From Tharpella sp964457755 (GTDB lineage: Bacteria > Desulfobacterota > Anaeroferrophillalia > Anaeroferrophillales > Tharpellaceae), in the NCBI GenBank assembly GCA_964457755.1, contig CAYWGC010000001.1, positions 62,001 through 126,000 on the forward strand: a stretch of 64,000 nucleotides of DNA, given 5' to 3'. This document shows, one piece after another, positions 17,231 through 25,744 of this stretch. Below the pieces are notes generated by a model. That model was not told where the DNA came from and ran no database searches. It saw only the letters and a program-made list of their open reading frames with translations. A program made the position numbers and the translations under genes. Position 1 is the first letter of the stretch; every line of letters begins with the position of its first letter.

Positions 17231-18423
17231 AACCCTCTATTCTGTTTATAGTTAAACACCATCCCGGCAATCAGCAGCAGCGCCACCCCAAAACCAGCTA
17301 ATTTAAGCGAGTCGGCAAGCACCGCTTCCGGGCCCAAGCCACGCAGGAATATATCTAAAAAACCCTCGAGTCCCCAAGACATCGGAGAGAGATTGGCAAA
17401 CTCCTGCATCGAGTGCGGCATATAGAATTTCGGCACCATAATGCCGCCAATGGCCCCCATCAGGATATTAATAATACCACCGACCGTGGTCGCCTGCTCC
17501 ACGGTTACCGCCGTCACCGCGATTAAGATTGAAGTCCCCACCGCCGCCAGACTGAGTCCCAATGAGACCATGAGCAAGCCGACAAGCGAATCTCCTAGGG
17601 TCAAGGCATCAGCCCCGCAAAGCGGGACAACAAAGATGCCGACCGCAATCATCAACCAGACCTGAATCTGGTTAATGACAATGTAGGGTGCTATTTTACC
17701 AGCGAAGAGAGCCGGTACCGAGATATTCATCGCACTCATACGCATCAAGGTATGCTGGCGGCGTTCATTGACAAAGATTGTCGACATCGGGATGATGATA
17801 AAAAACATCCCGAAAACTATCCACGACGGCACACTTTGCTGGGTCGAGGTTGGTTTTTCGTCAGGTTGCCGGGTATTAAAGCGAACTTTAACGATACCCT
17901 CTCCATTAAAATCCAACACTTCAAGTTTTTGGGCCACCTCAGGTAAAAAGGGGGCGAGTTCGGTTTTCATCTTTGCGAACCGCAGCCGCATCACTCCGGT
18001 CACAACTTCCGTCTCAAATAGAGTCAGCATCTCCGGTCTGACATCGGCAGCGGCCGAAAGCAAGAGCAGGCTCCCGACAGGCTCATCTTGCGCATAGCTT
18101 TGGGCAAAACCTTTGGGAATCGTCAGAACAAATTGCAGCTCTCCTGGAAAAACCCTCTTGTAACCGGCATCATCTGCAATTACCGCCGGTTGCTCTTGCA
18201 GCACTCTCTGGGCAACTAAAAATGTCCTTAATTTGGCACTCTGAACACTCTGATCAAGGTCAACCACGGCATATTTCAGCAAGGCCCGTTCACTGTTAAA
18301 CGTATCTTTAAGCGCCAACGACATAATCAAAATAAAGATCGCAGGCATAATAAAGAGTGCGGCCAATGCATGTTTGTCACGAAAAACCAGCCGAAACTCT
18401 TTGCTCAACATTACCTTAAACAT
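17227..18423 (-). CDS. ABC-2 type transporter permease
   Basis: This is the membrane subunit of an ABC exporter. Its 398 residues comprise one N-terminal helix (about 20-40), a large extracytoplasmic domain (about 45-215) and five C-terminal helices (about 215-390). This is the NatB/YhiI-type ABC-2 layout. It overlaps the ATPase gene upstream by 8 bases and the ACP downstream by 4. The gene set suggests it exports or flips the lipid product, or places it in the outer leaflet. Confidence 0.87.
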   Translation of the reverse strand: MFKVMLSKEFRLVFRDKHALAALFIMPAIFILIMSLALKDTFNSERALLKYAVVDLDQSVQSAKLRTFLVAQRVLQEQPAVIADDAGYKRVFPGELQFVLTIPKGFAQSYAQDEPVGSLLLLSAAADVRPEMLTLFETEVVTGVMRLRFAKMKTELAPFLPEVAQKLEVLDFNGEGIVKVRFNTRQPDEKPTSTQQSVPSWIVFGMFFIIIPMSTIFVNERRQHTLMRMSAMNISVPALFAGKIAPYIVINQIQVWLMIAVGIFVVPLCGADALTLGDSLVGLLMVSLGLSLAAVGTSILIAVTAVTVEQATTVGGIINILMGAIGGIMVPKFYMPHSMQEFANLSPMSWGLEGFLDIFLRGLGPEAVLADSLKLAGFGVALLLIAGMVFNYKQNRGL

Positions 18424-19339
18424 CGCTTACCCCGGATGAGGTCAAACGAATAAAAAGGGTTTCAAGATTTGTCGTGCCGTAACGAATCTGCTTGATGGCG
18501 ATCTTTTCAGCTTCCAAGACGGTGAGCAAAGCCCCCATTTTGCTACTGTTATGACGATCTATCATCAATGTTGTAGCATCGACAAATTTCACATCTGCAT
18601 ATTTTTGAGTAAGCTCTCGGAGCTGAGCTTCATTTGCATGCAGAAGTTCAATAACAACCGAATCGGCTCTTTCCTCTTGCAACAGGGTTTCAAGCAAGCC
18701 CTGACGAATGATGCGACCCTGATCAATGATAGCGACCTCATCACAAATCTTCTCAATCTCAGGCATATAATGGGAGGTATAGATGACTGTTTTGGCATCG
18801 TTTTTAAAAGCGCGGATGGTCTCTAAGATCTCGTTGCGACCGTCGGGGTCGATGCCGACGGTGGGTTCGTCAAAATAGAGAAGTTCAGGGTTATTAAGCA
18901 GCCCGATAGCGATATTGAGGCGGCGCTTCTGCCCGCCGGAGAGGATACCCGCTTTTTGCTTGAGCAGCGCCTGAAGCCGGTTGACAGAGATCGCATAATC
19001 AAGATTGTGCCGCAGCGTTCTGCCGGTAATTTTTTGAATCCCGGCAAAAAAACGCAAGTTTTCGATGACACTCAAATTTTCATAGAGCGCCAGAGTTTGA
19101 GGAATAAAAGCCGTGCGTCTGCGGATCTCGGCAAGCTCTTTAGACAACGACAATCCAAAAACTTCGATCTCGCCCGCTTGAAAACCGGTCAATCCATTAA
19201 GAATCGAGACCAGCGTCGTTTTCCCAGCCCCATTGGGCCCCAGCAGGCCAAAGATGACACCTGTGCCAACCCTTAGATCGAGATGATCCAGAGCGAGAAG
19301 ATCGTCGTAACGCTTGACGAGATTTTTGATTACGATCAT
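18416..19339 (-). CDS. ABC transporter ATP-binding protein (exporter)
   Basis: This nucleotide-binding subunit has Walker A GPNGAGKT (about 35-42), signature LSGGQKRRL (about 133-141), Walker B LLYFDEPTVGID and the switch histidine in TSHYMPE. The region after residue 220 is a DrrA/CcmA-type C-terminal regulatory extension. At 307 residues it fits ABC-2 exporters. It is coupled to the permease by an 8-base overlap. The 215-base gap before it holds a hairpin element, so it may start a second transcript within the cluster. Confidence 0.92.
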   Translation of the reverse strand: MIVIKNLVKRYDDLLALDHLDLRVGTGVIFGLLGPNGAGKTTLVSILNGLTGFQAGEIEVFGLSLSKELAEIRRRTAFIPQTLALYENLSVIENLRFFAGIQKITGRTLRHNLDYAISVNRLQALLKQKAGILSGGQKRRLNIAIGLLNNPELLYFDEPTVGIDPDGRNEILETIRAFKNDAKTVIYTSHYMPEIEKICDEVAIIDQGRIIRQGLLETLLQEERADSVVIELLHANEAQLRELTQKYADVKFVDATTLMIDRHNSSKMGALLTVLEAEKIAIKQIRYGTTNLETLFIRLTSSGVSDV

Positions 19340-19387
19340 GAAAGGGTCACTTTAATCAAGTTAAGACATTCGAGAACGCTAAGCTGC

Positions 19388-19523
19388 TTTGCTTCGCCGT
19401 GAGCACAGCGAGGAAGTGCCCTTGGGGTGCGCCCTCATAAACGGGGCCAAAGCTGGACAAATGGCAAGTCAAGATTTTGACTCACGCGATTATCCCGGTT
19501 GCCCTCTGTCCAGCAATGACCCC
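19388..19523. repeat. Dispersed imperfect-hairpin element, copy B
   Basis: The element starts TTTGCTTCGCC and has arms at 19443-19459 and 19507-19523. Their pattern is GGGGCCA-AA-GCTGGACA against TGTCCAGC-AA-TGACCCC. It has the same AA/AA internal loop as copy A and a compensatory T:A to G:C change. It occupies the only sizeable gap between the BtrH-like gene and the ABC genes. Confidence 0.65.
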
Positions 19524-19553
19524 ACCCGAGACAGATCGGATATTTTAACACCT

Positions 19554-20543
19554 TCAAAGGAGTTTTTTGTAAACTTCAGCTTCGGCATTGGCAACGCTTT
19601 CGAGTTTAGTTTGCAAAGCTATAAAATCAATTTTCTGGCTCTTTTTGCTGCGGATCGCTTTGGCTATCATCAGGGCAAATTCGCGCCACTGATCGCCGAC
19701 AAGAGTCATTATCTGCGACGCCTCTTTAAGCTTATCACTCTCGATTATAGTACCCGCCTCCTGCAGAAATGAGGCATAGATAAAACGAAAACCCGCACCT
19801 CCCGTACCAATCTCTTCCTGCATCCTGACAATATGACCCAAAAAGAGCTTCGCATAACGAAGCTCTTTTTTCTCCAGTTTGCCGATGGATTTCGCTAAAG
19901 CCCGGATCCCGCGTATGCCAGCAATCGGTACCGGCGTTTTCAACATCGCCTTAGCAGTTTTCTTGACAACTTTCGAAATAATAATTTCATAATCGATGGT
20001 TTCAGGGACTTTCACCGGATAGTAGAGCAAACCTTTCGGTGCCATCACCCCTTTGACAAAACGCGCCTTCTCCAACGCTTTAACCTGACAGCGCACCGGG
20101 GCCTCGAAAACCGGGTCGCTGATCAGATATTCAGCTCCCTCTTTACCGTAAACAATCAGGTTGTGAGCATTAAAATGAAAACGCATCTCCTCGGGGAAAT
20201 AGGGGAGCCAAAAAACCGAACTCTGGACACCAATAATTTCACCTTGATCTAACAGATCATCCAGAGCTTTTGTCCCTTGTTGAGAATCGGCAAAGGTCTG
20301 CATCTTCATCTTGACCCCAAGATTTTTCTGCAACCCTTTAATAATCGCTTTCGGCATACTGCGATAGGCAATCAGCGGCATCCCGCCAAGTTTGACAAAC
20401 GGGATATAGGCAAACATCAAGGCACCGGAGAGACCGAAGACCATCGCTTCGGATAGTGGCAAACCATGATGACGCATCATTGACGACATAACCCCACTCT
20501 CACAATGAGCTGAATGGGTATGTTCAAAAGTCTGGCTAGGCAC
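19554..20543 (-). CDS. BtrH-like acyltransferase (BtrH N-terminal domain, DUF4872)
   Basis: This papain-like protein of about 329 residues is related to BtrH, which in butirosin synthesis transfers an acyl group from an ACP to an acceptor. The putative nucleophile is in FEHTHSAHCESG near the N-terminus, followed by GLPLSEAMVFGL. The matching histidine is probably in HFNAHNLIVYG and the Asp in LISDPVF. A GTG at 20543 overlapping the previous stop by 8 bases, with GAGG 7 bases upstream, is preferred to a GTG at 20585. Similar genes occur in flexirubin/dialkylresorcinol clusters, so it may acylate the product using the neighbouring ACP. Confidence 0.78.
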   Translation of the reverse strand: MPSQTFEHTHSAHCESGVMSSMMRHHGLPLSEAMVFGLSGALMFAYIPFVKLGGMPLIAYRSMPKAIIKGLQKNLGVKMKMQTFADSQQGTKALDDLLDQGEIIGVQSSVFWLPYFPEEMRFHFNAHNLIVYGKEGAEYLISDPVFEAPVRCQVKALEKARFVKGVMAPKGLLYYPVKVPETIDYEIIISKVVKKTAKAMLKTPVPIAGIRGIRALAKSIGKLEKKELRYAKLFLGHIVRMQEEIGTGGAGFRFIYASFLQEAGTIIESDKLKEASQIMTLVGDQWREFALMIAKAIRSKKSQKIDFIALQTKLESVANAEAEVYKKLL

Positions 20544-20952
20544 CGCTCCCCCCTCGTTGCGGTAAGCGACAAAGTTCTTCCACACTTAACCCCAGGGTCT
20601 CGGCATAACCCTCAATCAACTCTTGAGAAAGCTTGGCGAAAACCGACGGCTTGAGATGACGTTTAAGGCGCCACTTGAAAATTCCACTCGCCTGGGCCAG
20701 GGTCGACAGATCCATTCTTTGATTGTACATATGAAAATACAATGGCGCGAATTTGCCGACAACCACAGACTCATAGGCTTCTTCCGCCAGACGCTCAAGT
20801 TCTTGAAGCGCCTGGGTTGTAACCTCGGCTTCTACTTGCCAACCGGACGATGCGACAATCGCATATTCACCCGTCACGCTGGTCGCGTAGATCGCTTTTT
20901 TATGGTTGGCGAGAGTCGAGACATTATCCTGAGGAACCGCTGCGCTCTCCAC
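20536..20952 (-). CDS. Small protein of unknown function in the resorcinol-like cluster
   Basis: I do not recognise this 138-residue protein. It has no signal peptide or membrane segment and is predicted to be helical. An acidic stretch around ALQELERLAEEAYES is followed by a basic segment (KWRLKRHLKPSVF) and a C-terminal HTH-like region (LIEGYAETLGLSVEEL). The GTG start follows directly on the DarB-like stop, and the stop overlaps the BtrH-like start. Such tight placement implies a cluster function, possibly regulatory or as an assembly partner, but this is inference only. Confidence 0.7.
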   Translation of the reverse strand: MESAAVPQDNVSTLANHKKAIYATSVTGEYAIVASSGWQVEAEVTTQALQELERLAEEAYESVVVGKFAPLYFHMYNQRMDLSTLAQASGIFKWRLKRHLKPSVFAKLSQELIEGYAETLGLSVEELCRLPQRGGSGA

Positions 20953-22101
20953 TCAGACCACCGTCAGATGCATAAATGCGGTTGAAAAACGGCCGCTTTC
21001 GGGAATAAAACAGAGCAGTTTCTCCCCTTTTTTCAAAGAACCTGAGTTAAAAAGTTCTTCCAGGATAATATAGATTGAGGCCGAACCCGTATTGCCTTTC
21101 GAACTTAAATTTGTAAACCACTTTGCTTGGGGAATATCGCAACCGGCCTCCAGCATCCCTTCGTAAACCTTGTCGCGAAAAAAACCTGACGAGTAATGCG
21201 GCAGGAGCCAGTCAACCCTTCCCGCATCAACTTTACCTTGCCCCACAAGCTCTAAAAGAGGTTTCGTCACCGTATACTCAACAATCTTCTCATTGAGCAG
21301 TTTAACATCCTGTTTGATCGGGAAAATTGACTGCTCCAACAGCTCTTGGGGAAGATACTCGCGCCATCCCTTTAAAGAACCATTTTCAAGTTTGTCGGCT
21401 CCAGCGTACATACAGGCTTCAAGCTCGTTGGCATAGGACTTCTGATAGATCCAATCAACCTGCAAGGAGAGCCCTTCGGAATTTGGTCTATCACTCATCC
21501 AGACCGCCCCGGCACCATCACTCAACATCCAACGCAAAAAATCTTTCTCGAAAGCAATTGCCGGATTTTTCTCGAGCTGAGCGACACGTGAATCGATCTC
21601 TTCTGCGAAACTTGAGCCGCGCATCATCGATGAGATATTCTCCGAACCGGTAGCCACCGCATTTTTACTCTGCCCCGAAAGAATCGCAAGATAGCCATAT
21701 TTCAGTGACATGGTTCCGGCCAAACAGATTCCGGCGGTCGCAACAACTTCACAGGAAGGAATAGCAAGTTCTCCGTGAACCATCAAAGCGTGATTCGGCA
21801 TTAGCTGGTCCGGCAAAGCCGTACCACAAGCCAGTAACGCTATTTCATCGATGGCACAGCCCTGCTCGCCAAGTTTACGAATAGCTTGAGCTGCAAGCTC
21901 AGCATTAGTATGGGTCGCTGCGCCCGTATCCGGGTCAACTGCGTAATATCTGGAAGTAATCTGGTTGCTGCGCAAAATCAGTTTACGAACCCGTGAGGGC
22001 CGTTCACCCACCTGCCCTAAAACCGACTCCATCGCCTCATTTGAAACCGGCTGGTTCGGCAAAAAAGCCGCAACCTTATTGATATAAACCTTTTGTAACA
22101 T
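20953..22101 (-). CDS. darB: KAS III-like ketosynthase (DarB-type)
   Basis: This FabH/KAS III-fold condensing enzyme has about 382 residues. The triad is visible: cysteine in ATAGICLAG, histidine in LLPHYSS and asparagine in NLSSKGNTGSAS. It is longer than FabH and lies immediately after a DarA-like gene. That pairing is characteristic of dialkylresorcinol synthesis, where DarB joins two beta-ketoacyl chains into a cyclohexanedione that DarA aromatises. The frame could begin at TTG 22113, but the ATG at 22101 with GAGAG about 6 bases upstream is preferred. The DarB assignment rests on neighbourhood plus family. Confidence 0.78.
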   Translation of the reverse strand: MLQKVYINKVAAFLPNQPVSNEAMESVLGQVGERPSRVRKLILRSNQITSRYYAVDPDTGAATHTNAELAAQAIRKLGEQGCAIDEIALLACGTALPDQLMPNHALMVHGELAIPSCEVVATAGICLAGTMSLKYGYLAILSGQSKNAVATGSENISSMMRGSSFAEEIDSRVAQLEKNPAIAFEKDFLRWMLSDGAGAVWMSDRPNSEGLSLQVDWIYQKSYANELEACMYAGADKLENGSLKGWREYLPQELLEQSIFPIKQDVKLLNEKIVEYTVTKPLLELVGQGKVDAGRVDWLLPHYSSGFFRDKVYEGMLEAGCDIPQAKWFTNLSSKGNTGSASIYIILEELFNSGSLKKGEKLLCFIPESGRFSTAFMHLTVV

Positions 22102-22113
22102 ATATTCTCTCAA

Positions 22114-23025
22114 TTATTTACCTGAAGGCTGTTCATAGTAAGTGACGGCTTCGTCAATAGTATTTTTTTTAAAAGGATAGATGAGCTTACGTATCAACAG
22201 GTTCAAAGGCACAACCGTCACTATCAAGAGCAGTAGAAAAATCGCATAGATCGTAATCACTATATTGCGCCCTCGGGAATTTGGAGGACCCGCTTTTTTA
22301 ATCAAACGACTCCAAATCAAAAAACTGCGGTGAGCGATACGCTCGGACGCTATCAGTTTTCCGTTGACATCAACGGCCCCCAGATTGCACAACATCGAAG
22401 CACCACTTATCTCTTCGTCTTTGTGTAAAGCCTTGCACAAACGTTCGCCGAAACGTGAAGCCGCAACAATGACCGCCTCAGAAATCCCAGCTTTGGGAAA
22501 AAACCAGAAAGCATCTTTTTTCCCAGTCAAGAGCCACCGCGGCGTCGTCACGAAGGTGTAGAGCGATCTCCCTTGATCCGTCAGCACCACGTTATCGACA
22601 AGCCGGGCCCCAAGATCATCAAGCAATGATTTCATTTTCTCCTGGGCGAGCAACCACATATCACGACAGGCGATTACGGTCACAACCGGCTTATTTTTAA
22701 AGATGCGTCGAGCCGCTTGACTCTGCAAGAAACCGGTCACCGGTATCGAAGGCGAGAGAAACCAGACAGTGTAACCCAGAATAATTAAATCGTACTCTTT
22801 GTCAAACTCGAACGCTTCCACAGCGCAGCCATCAAGATAGACCGCTTCGGGAAAAGTATTGAAAAATTTATAAAAAGGCCAGGGGTAAGGATATGGACTC
22901 AGCGGCTTGATTTCACAATAATCACACTCTACCCTATCATCTTGCTCCAGGGGTGAAACAATCCGCTTCAAAACCTTTTCAAGTTGGCCGCTTTGCGAAT
23001 AGTAAAGTACTAAAACTTTTTTCAT
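22114..23025 (-). CDS. darA: DarA-like dialkylresorcinol condensing/aromatising enzyme
   Basis: This 303-residue protein has a flavodoxin-like N-terminal half, with the FMN phosphate loop VLYYSQSGQ at residues 5-13 and an LGYTVWFLSPSIP flavin-side loop near 83-95. A C-terminal membrane helix (about 257-280) and a short cytoplasmic tail follow. These features match proteins annotated as dialkylresorcinol condensing enzyme DarA, which aromatise the DarB product. It starts 18 bases after the methyltransferase-like gene and ends just before darB. The membrane anchor fits handling of a lipidic product. Confidence 0.75.
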   Translation of the reverse strand: MKKVLVLYYSQSGQLEKVLKRIVSPLEQDDRVECDYCEIKPLSPYPYPWPFYKFFNTFPEAVYLDGCAVEAFEFDKEYDLIILGYTVWFLSPSIPVTGFLQSQAARRIFKNKPVVTVIACRDMWLLAQEKMKSLLDDLGARLVDNVVLTDQGRSLYTFVTTPRWLLTGKKDAFWFFPKAGISEAVIVAASRFGERLCKALHKDEEISGASMLCNLGAVDVNGKLIASERIAHRSFLIWSRLIKKAGPPNSRGRNIVITIYAIFLLLLIVTVVPLNLLIRKLIYPFKKNTIDEAVTYYEQPSGK

Positions 23026-23043
23026 AAAACCTTGACTCTTATT

Positions 23044-23592
23044 TTACAACAGCCAGGGAATAAACATCCGCGTCCGCTGCATGTAATCGGCATATTCCGG
23101 GCCAAAAAAGATTACATTTTCACGTTCCTCAACCTTTGCTGCCACTATGAGGAATGCACTGACCAAAAGAACTATGATAAGATTCAAAAAATTAACCTGT
23201 TTGAAAAAAGCCCCCCACCCTAAAAAGAGAAGCGAGGCATACATCGGATGTCGGACATGGCGATAGAGACCCTCTTCGACCACCGCAACCGTATTTTCAA
23301 AAGAGTGGTTCTCCGGCACCTCCTCACGTTCGGCATGGCCGCCGCACCGTCTTAGAAGGAAAAAAGAGTAAGCCACAAAAAAAACCGAGACCAACAAAAG
23401 AGACCAGGAGATGAGCTGCAGAAAAGAAAATGGATTTTCAAACCAGTAGGGCTGATTTCGCAAAACTAAAATCAGAAGCCCTTCGAAGACAAAGAAGCGA
23501 TAGAAACCGTGACTCCCCGGATTAGTTAAGGCGCGCCGGGAAAAACGCACAAAAAAGATAGTACAGAGGATAAAAAGGGCAATCCGTAACAT
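23044..23592 (-). CDS. Isoprenylcysteine carboxyl methyltransferase/phospholipid methyltransferase-like membrane protein
   Basis: This polytopic membrane protein of 182 residues belongs to the ICMT/PEMT family. It has the signature VRHPMYAS (about 113-120) and a C-terminal E-E-R-x-x-x-FG-x-EYADYMQRT block that binds SAM. These enzymes methylate lipid-like substrates at the membrane. The ATG at 23592 overlaps the thiH stop in a TAATG junction and is preferred to an ATG at 23628. It links the thiamine genes to the DarA/DarB genes, so it may O-methylate a resorcinol lipid; this is inference. Confidence 0.8.
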   Translation of the reverse strand: MLRIALFILCTIFFVRFSRRALTNPGSHGFYRFFVFEGLLILVLRNQPYWFENPFSFLQLISWSLLLVSVFFVAYSFFLLRRCGGHAEREEVPENHSFENTVAVVEEGLYRHVRHPMYASLLFLGWGAFFKQVNFLNLIIVLLVSAFLIVAAKVEERENVIFFGPEYADYMQRTRMFIPWLL

Positions 23593-24719
23593 TAGAGCTT
23601 GGCACTTTCCAAAAAGGCATTGTCCCAATCTTTCCAGACCGCTTCATAACCACGCGCGGCGAGCAATTTCGCGAACTCCGCCGGACTACGCTCATCACTA
23701 ATGGCAAATTGTTGACCTTCATCACTCTCATCACTGTAACCACCTGGGGCCGTACAGGAACCGGAACTCATCTGAGTAATCCCCAAAGGCAGTAGATTAT
23801 CACGCAACTCAGAACTTTCCCGGGTTGAAAGAATTAGCCCGGCATCGTGAATCAGGAGGCGTAAAGCACAGATAAACTGGGTCAGTTGCCGATCAGAAAC
23901 CAGACTGCGCGGCTGAAAACCGCCCTCTGCCGGACACAAGCGTGGAAAAGAGATGGTAACCTGGGTACGCCAGAAACGCCGGGCCAGATAGAGGGCGTGC
24001 AGACCAGTATAGAAGACATCGGTCAAACAGTCACCCAAACCCAACAGAGCCCCAACCCCAATCCGCCGCAGACCCGCTTCGCCGGCCGCTTCCGGCGCCT
24101 GCAGACGAAATTCATAATTACTTTTCGGACCGTAGGGATGCAGTTCCCGGTAGAGTTCAATATTATAGGTCTCCTGATAGACTGTTAAACCATCAACGCC
24201 AGCCTTTACCATCCGCACATAACCGTCAAAATCCATGGGGAAAACCTCGATTGAGATCGAGCCACAGAGCGGTTTAATCTGCTTGATGGCCGCTTCCAGA
24301 AAATCGATGCCAGCCACTTTCGGAGCCTCTCCGGTAAGCAGTAAGAGGTGCCGAAAACCATGCTGGCGCAAGACCTGAGCCTCAGCTTCAATTTCAGGCA
24401 TAGTCAAGGTTCTTCGCGGCATATCATTATCAGCATTAAAACCACAATATTTACAGCCGTTATGACACTCATTTGAAAGATAGAGAGGGGCATAGAGTTG
24501 AATGATACGGCCAAAACGCTGAGAGGTGATGCGATGGGCCTGGCTCGCCATCTCTTCAAGCTGGTCATCACTGACCTGCGGTGAGAGCAGAGAGGCAAAA
24601 TCTTCGGGGCTTAAACGAGGCCGTCGTAAAGCTTGATCTATTTGGGCCGGGGTCGTAGCCAGAATGCGCTCACGCAATTGGGTTTGCGGATATTGCTGAA
24701 GTTCTTGCAGAAAACTCAT
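23592..24719 (-). CDS. thiH: 2-iminoacetate synthase ThiH
   Basis: This radical SAM tyrosine lyase makes dehydroglycine (2-iminoacetate) for the thiazole ring of thiamine. The cluster-binding CHNGCKYC motif is at residues 85-92, preceded by LYAPLYLSNE. Its 375 residues match ThiH rather than the oxidase ThiO, consistent with anaerobic life. It overlaps thiG by one base upstream (TAATG) and the methyltransferase-like gene downstream in the same way. The biotin-synthase-like C-terminal region with TQMSSGSCTAPGGY is also typical. Confidence 0.95.
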   Translation of the reverse strand: MSFLQELQQYPQTQLRERILATTPAQIDQALRRPRLSPEDFASLLSPQVSDDQLEEMASQAHRITSQRFGRIIQLYAPLYLSNECHNGCKYCGFNADNDMPRRTLTMPEIEAEAQVLRQHGFRHLLLLTGEAPKVAGIDFLEAAIKQIKPLCGSISIEVFPMDFDGYVRMVKAGVDGLTVYQETYNIELYRELHPYGPKSNYEFRLQAPEAAGEAGLRRIGVGALLGLGDCLTDVFYTGLHALYLARRFWRTQVTISFPRLCPAEGGFQPRSLVSDRQLTQFICALRLLIHDAGLILSTRESSELRDNLLPLGITQMSSGSCTAPGGYSDESDEGQQFAISDERSPAEFAKLLAARGYEAVWKDWDNAFLESAKL

Positions 24720-25492
24720 TATTTGTCCCTCAAAAATCCGGTTAAAGGGCTTGAGGCTTGGGCTTTCTGGCGCTGTGGACCGAGCCCTGCAAGATAGGCT
24801 TGGCGACCGGCTTCAACTCCTTTGCGAAAAGCCGAAGCCATGGCTGCCGGATCCGGGGTGTCAGCTAGAGCGGTATTGACAAGAACTGCATCAGCGCCCA
24901 TCTCCATCGCTTCGGCCGCATGCGAGGGAGCACCAAGACCGGCATCGACAACCACCGGCACCGTCGCCTGTTCAATGATTATAGCAATCAGATCGCGCAT
25001 GCGGACCCCGCGATTGCTACCGATCGGGGCGCCTAAAGGCATTAAGGTGGCAACCCCAACCTCTTCCAGATGCTTGGCTAAAACTGGATCGGCCGGCATA
25101 TAGGGGAGTACAATAAAACCATCCTTAACCAGGATTTCCGCCGCTTTCAAGGTCTCGATTGGATCTGGAAGCAGATAGTAGGGATCAGGCGTAACCTCCA
25201 ACTTTATCCAGGGCTCACATCCGGCCGCCCGAGCCAGACGGGCTAATCGCACCGCCTCTGAAGCATCGCGGGCCCCACTGGTGTTAGGTAAAAGCAGATA
25301 ACGTTGACGATCGATATGGGAGAGCAGCGAATCCTCGGGGTTGTCAATATCAACCCGACGTAGGGCAACCGTAACAATTTCTGAGCCCGAATGTTCCATG
25401 GCCGCAACCATCGCCTGATTCGAGGCAAATTTTCCAGTTCCAACTAAAAGTCTTGAGTTGAAGGAACGGCCCGCGATTATTAATTTATCCAT
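24719..25492 (-). CDS. thiG: Thiazole synthase ThiG
   Basis: This enzyme forms thiazole phosphate from deoxyxylulose phosphate, dehydroglycine and ThiS thiocarboxylate. It is a 257-residue TIM barrel. The Schiff-base lysine lies in EPWIKLEVTPD (near residue 98). The phosphate-binding parts MPLGAPIGSNRG and VDAGLGAPSHA are clear. It is 37 bases after thiS and overlaps thiH by one base. Confidence 0.96.
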   Translation of the reverse strand: MDKLIIAGRSFNSRLLVGTGKFASNQAMVAAMEHSGSEIVTVALRRVDIDNPEDSLLSHIDRQRYLLLPNTSGARDASEAVRLARLARAAGCEPWIKLEVTPDPYYLLPDPIETLKAAEILVKDGFIVLPYMPADPVLAKHLEEVGVATLMPLGAPIGSNRGVRMRDLIAIIIEQATVPVVVDAGLGAPSHAAEAMEMGADAVLVNTALADTPDPAAMASAFRKGVEAGRQAYLAGLGPQRQKAQASSPLTGFLRDK

Positions 25493-25529
25493 AATAAGAA
25501 TATCCCGTAGTTTCTAAAAATAATTGACT

Positions 25530-25730
25530 TCAACCACCACCAACGAACTGGATCAACTCCAAAGTATCACCATCCCTAAGCCGGGTATCAGCATATCTAT
25601 CGGCTGTCAAAATATCCCGGTTCAGCTCAACCACGACCCGCTCAGGATTAAGCTCCAGGGTTTCAAGCAGCTCCAAGATATTGATAAGCTCCGGAGATTC
25701 CCGGTTTTGACCGTTGACAGACAAACGCAT
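25530..25730 (-). CDS. thiS: Sulfur carrier protein ThiS
   Basis: This ubiquitin-like carrier of 66 residues ends in the diagnostic IQFVGGG tail, whose terminal glycine is adenylated by ThiF and converted to thiocarboxylate. It lies 14 bases after thiF and 37 before thiG, in the conserved thiF-S-G-H order. Confidence 0.94.
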   Translation of the reverse strand: MRLSVNGQNRESPELINILELLETLELNPERVVVELNRDILTADRYADTRLRDGDTLELIQFVGGG

Positions 25731-25744
25731 AGATCTTCGTTCCT

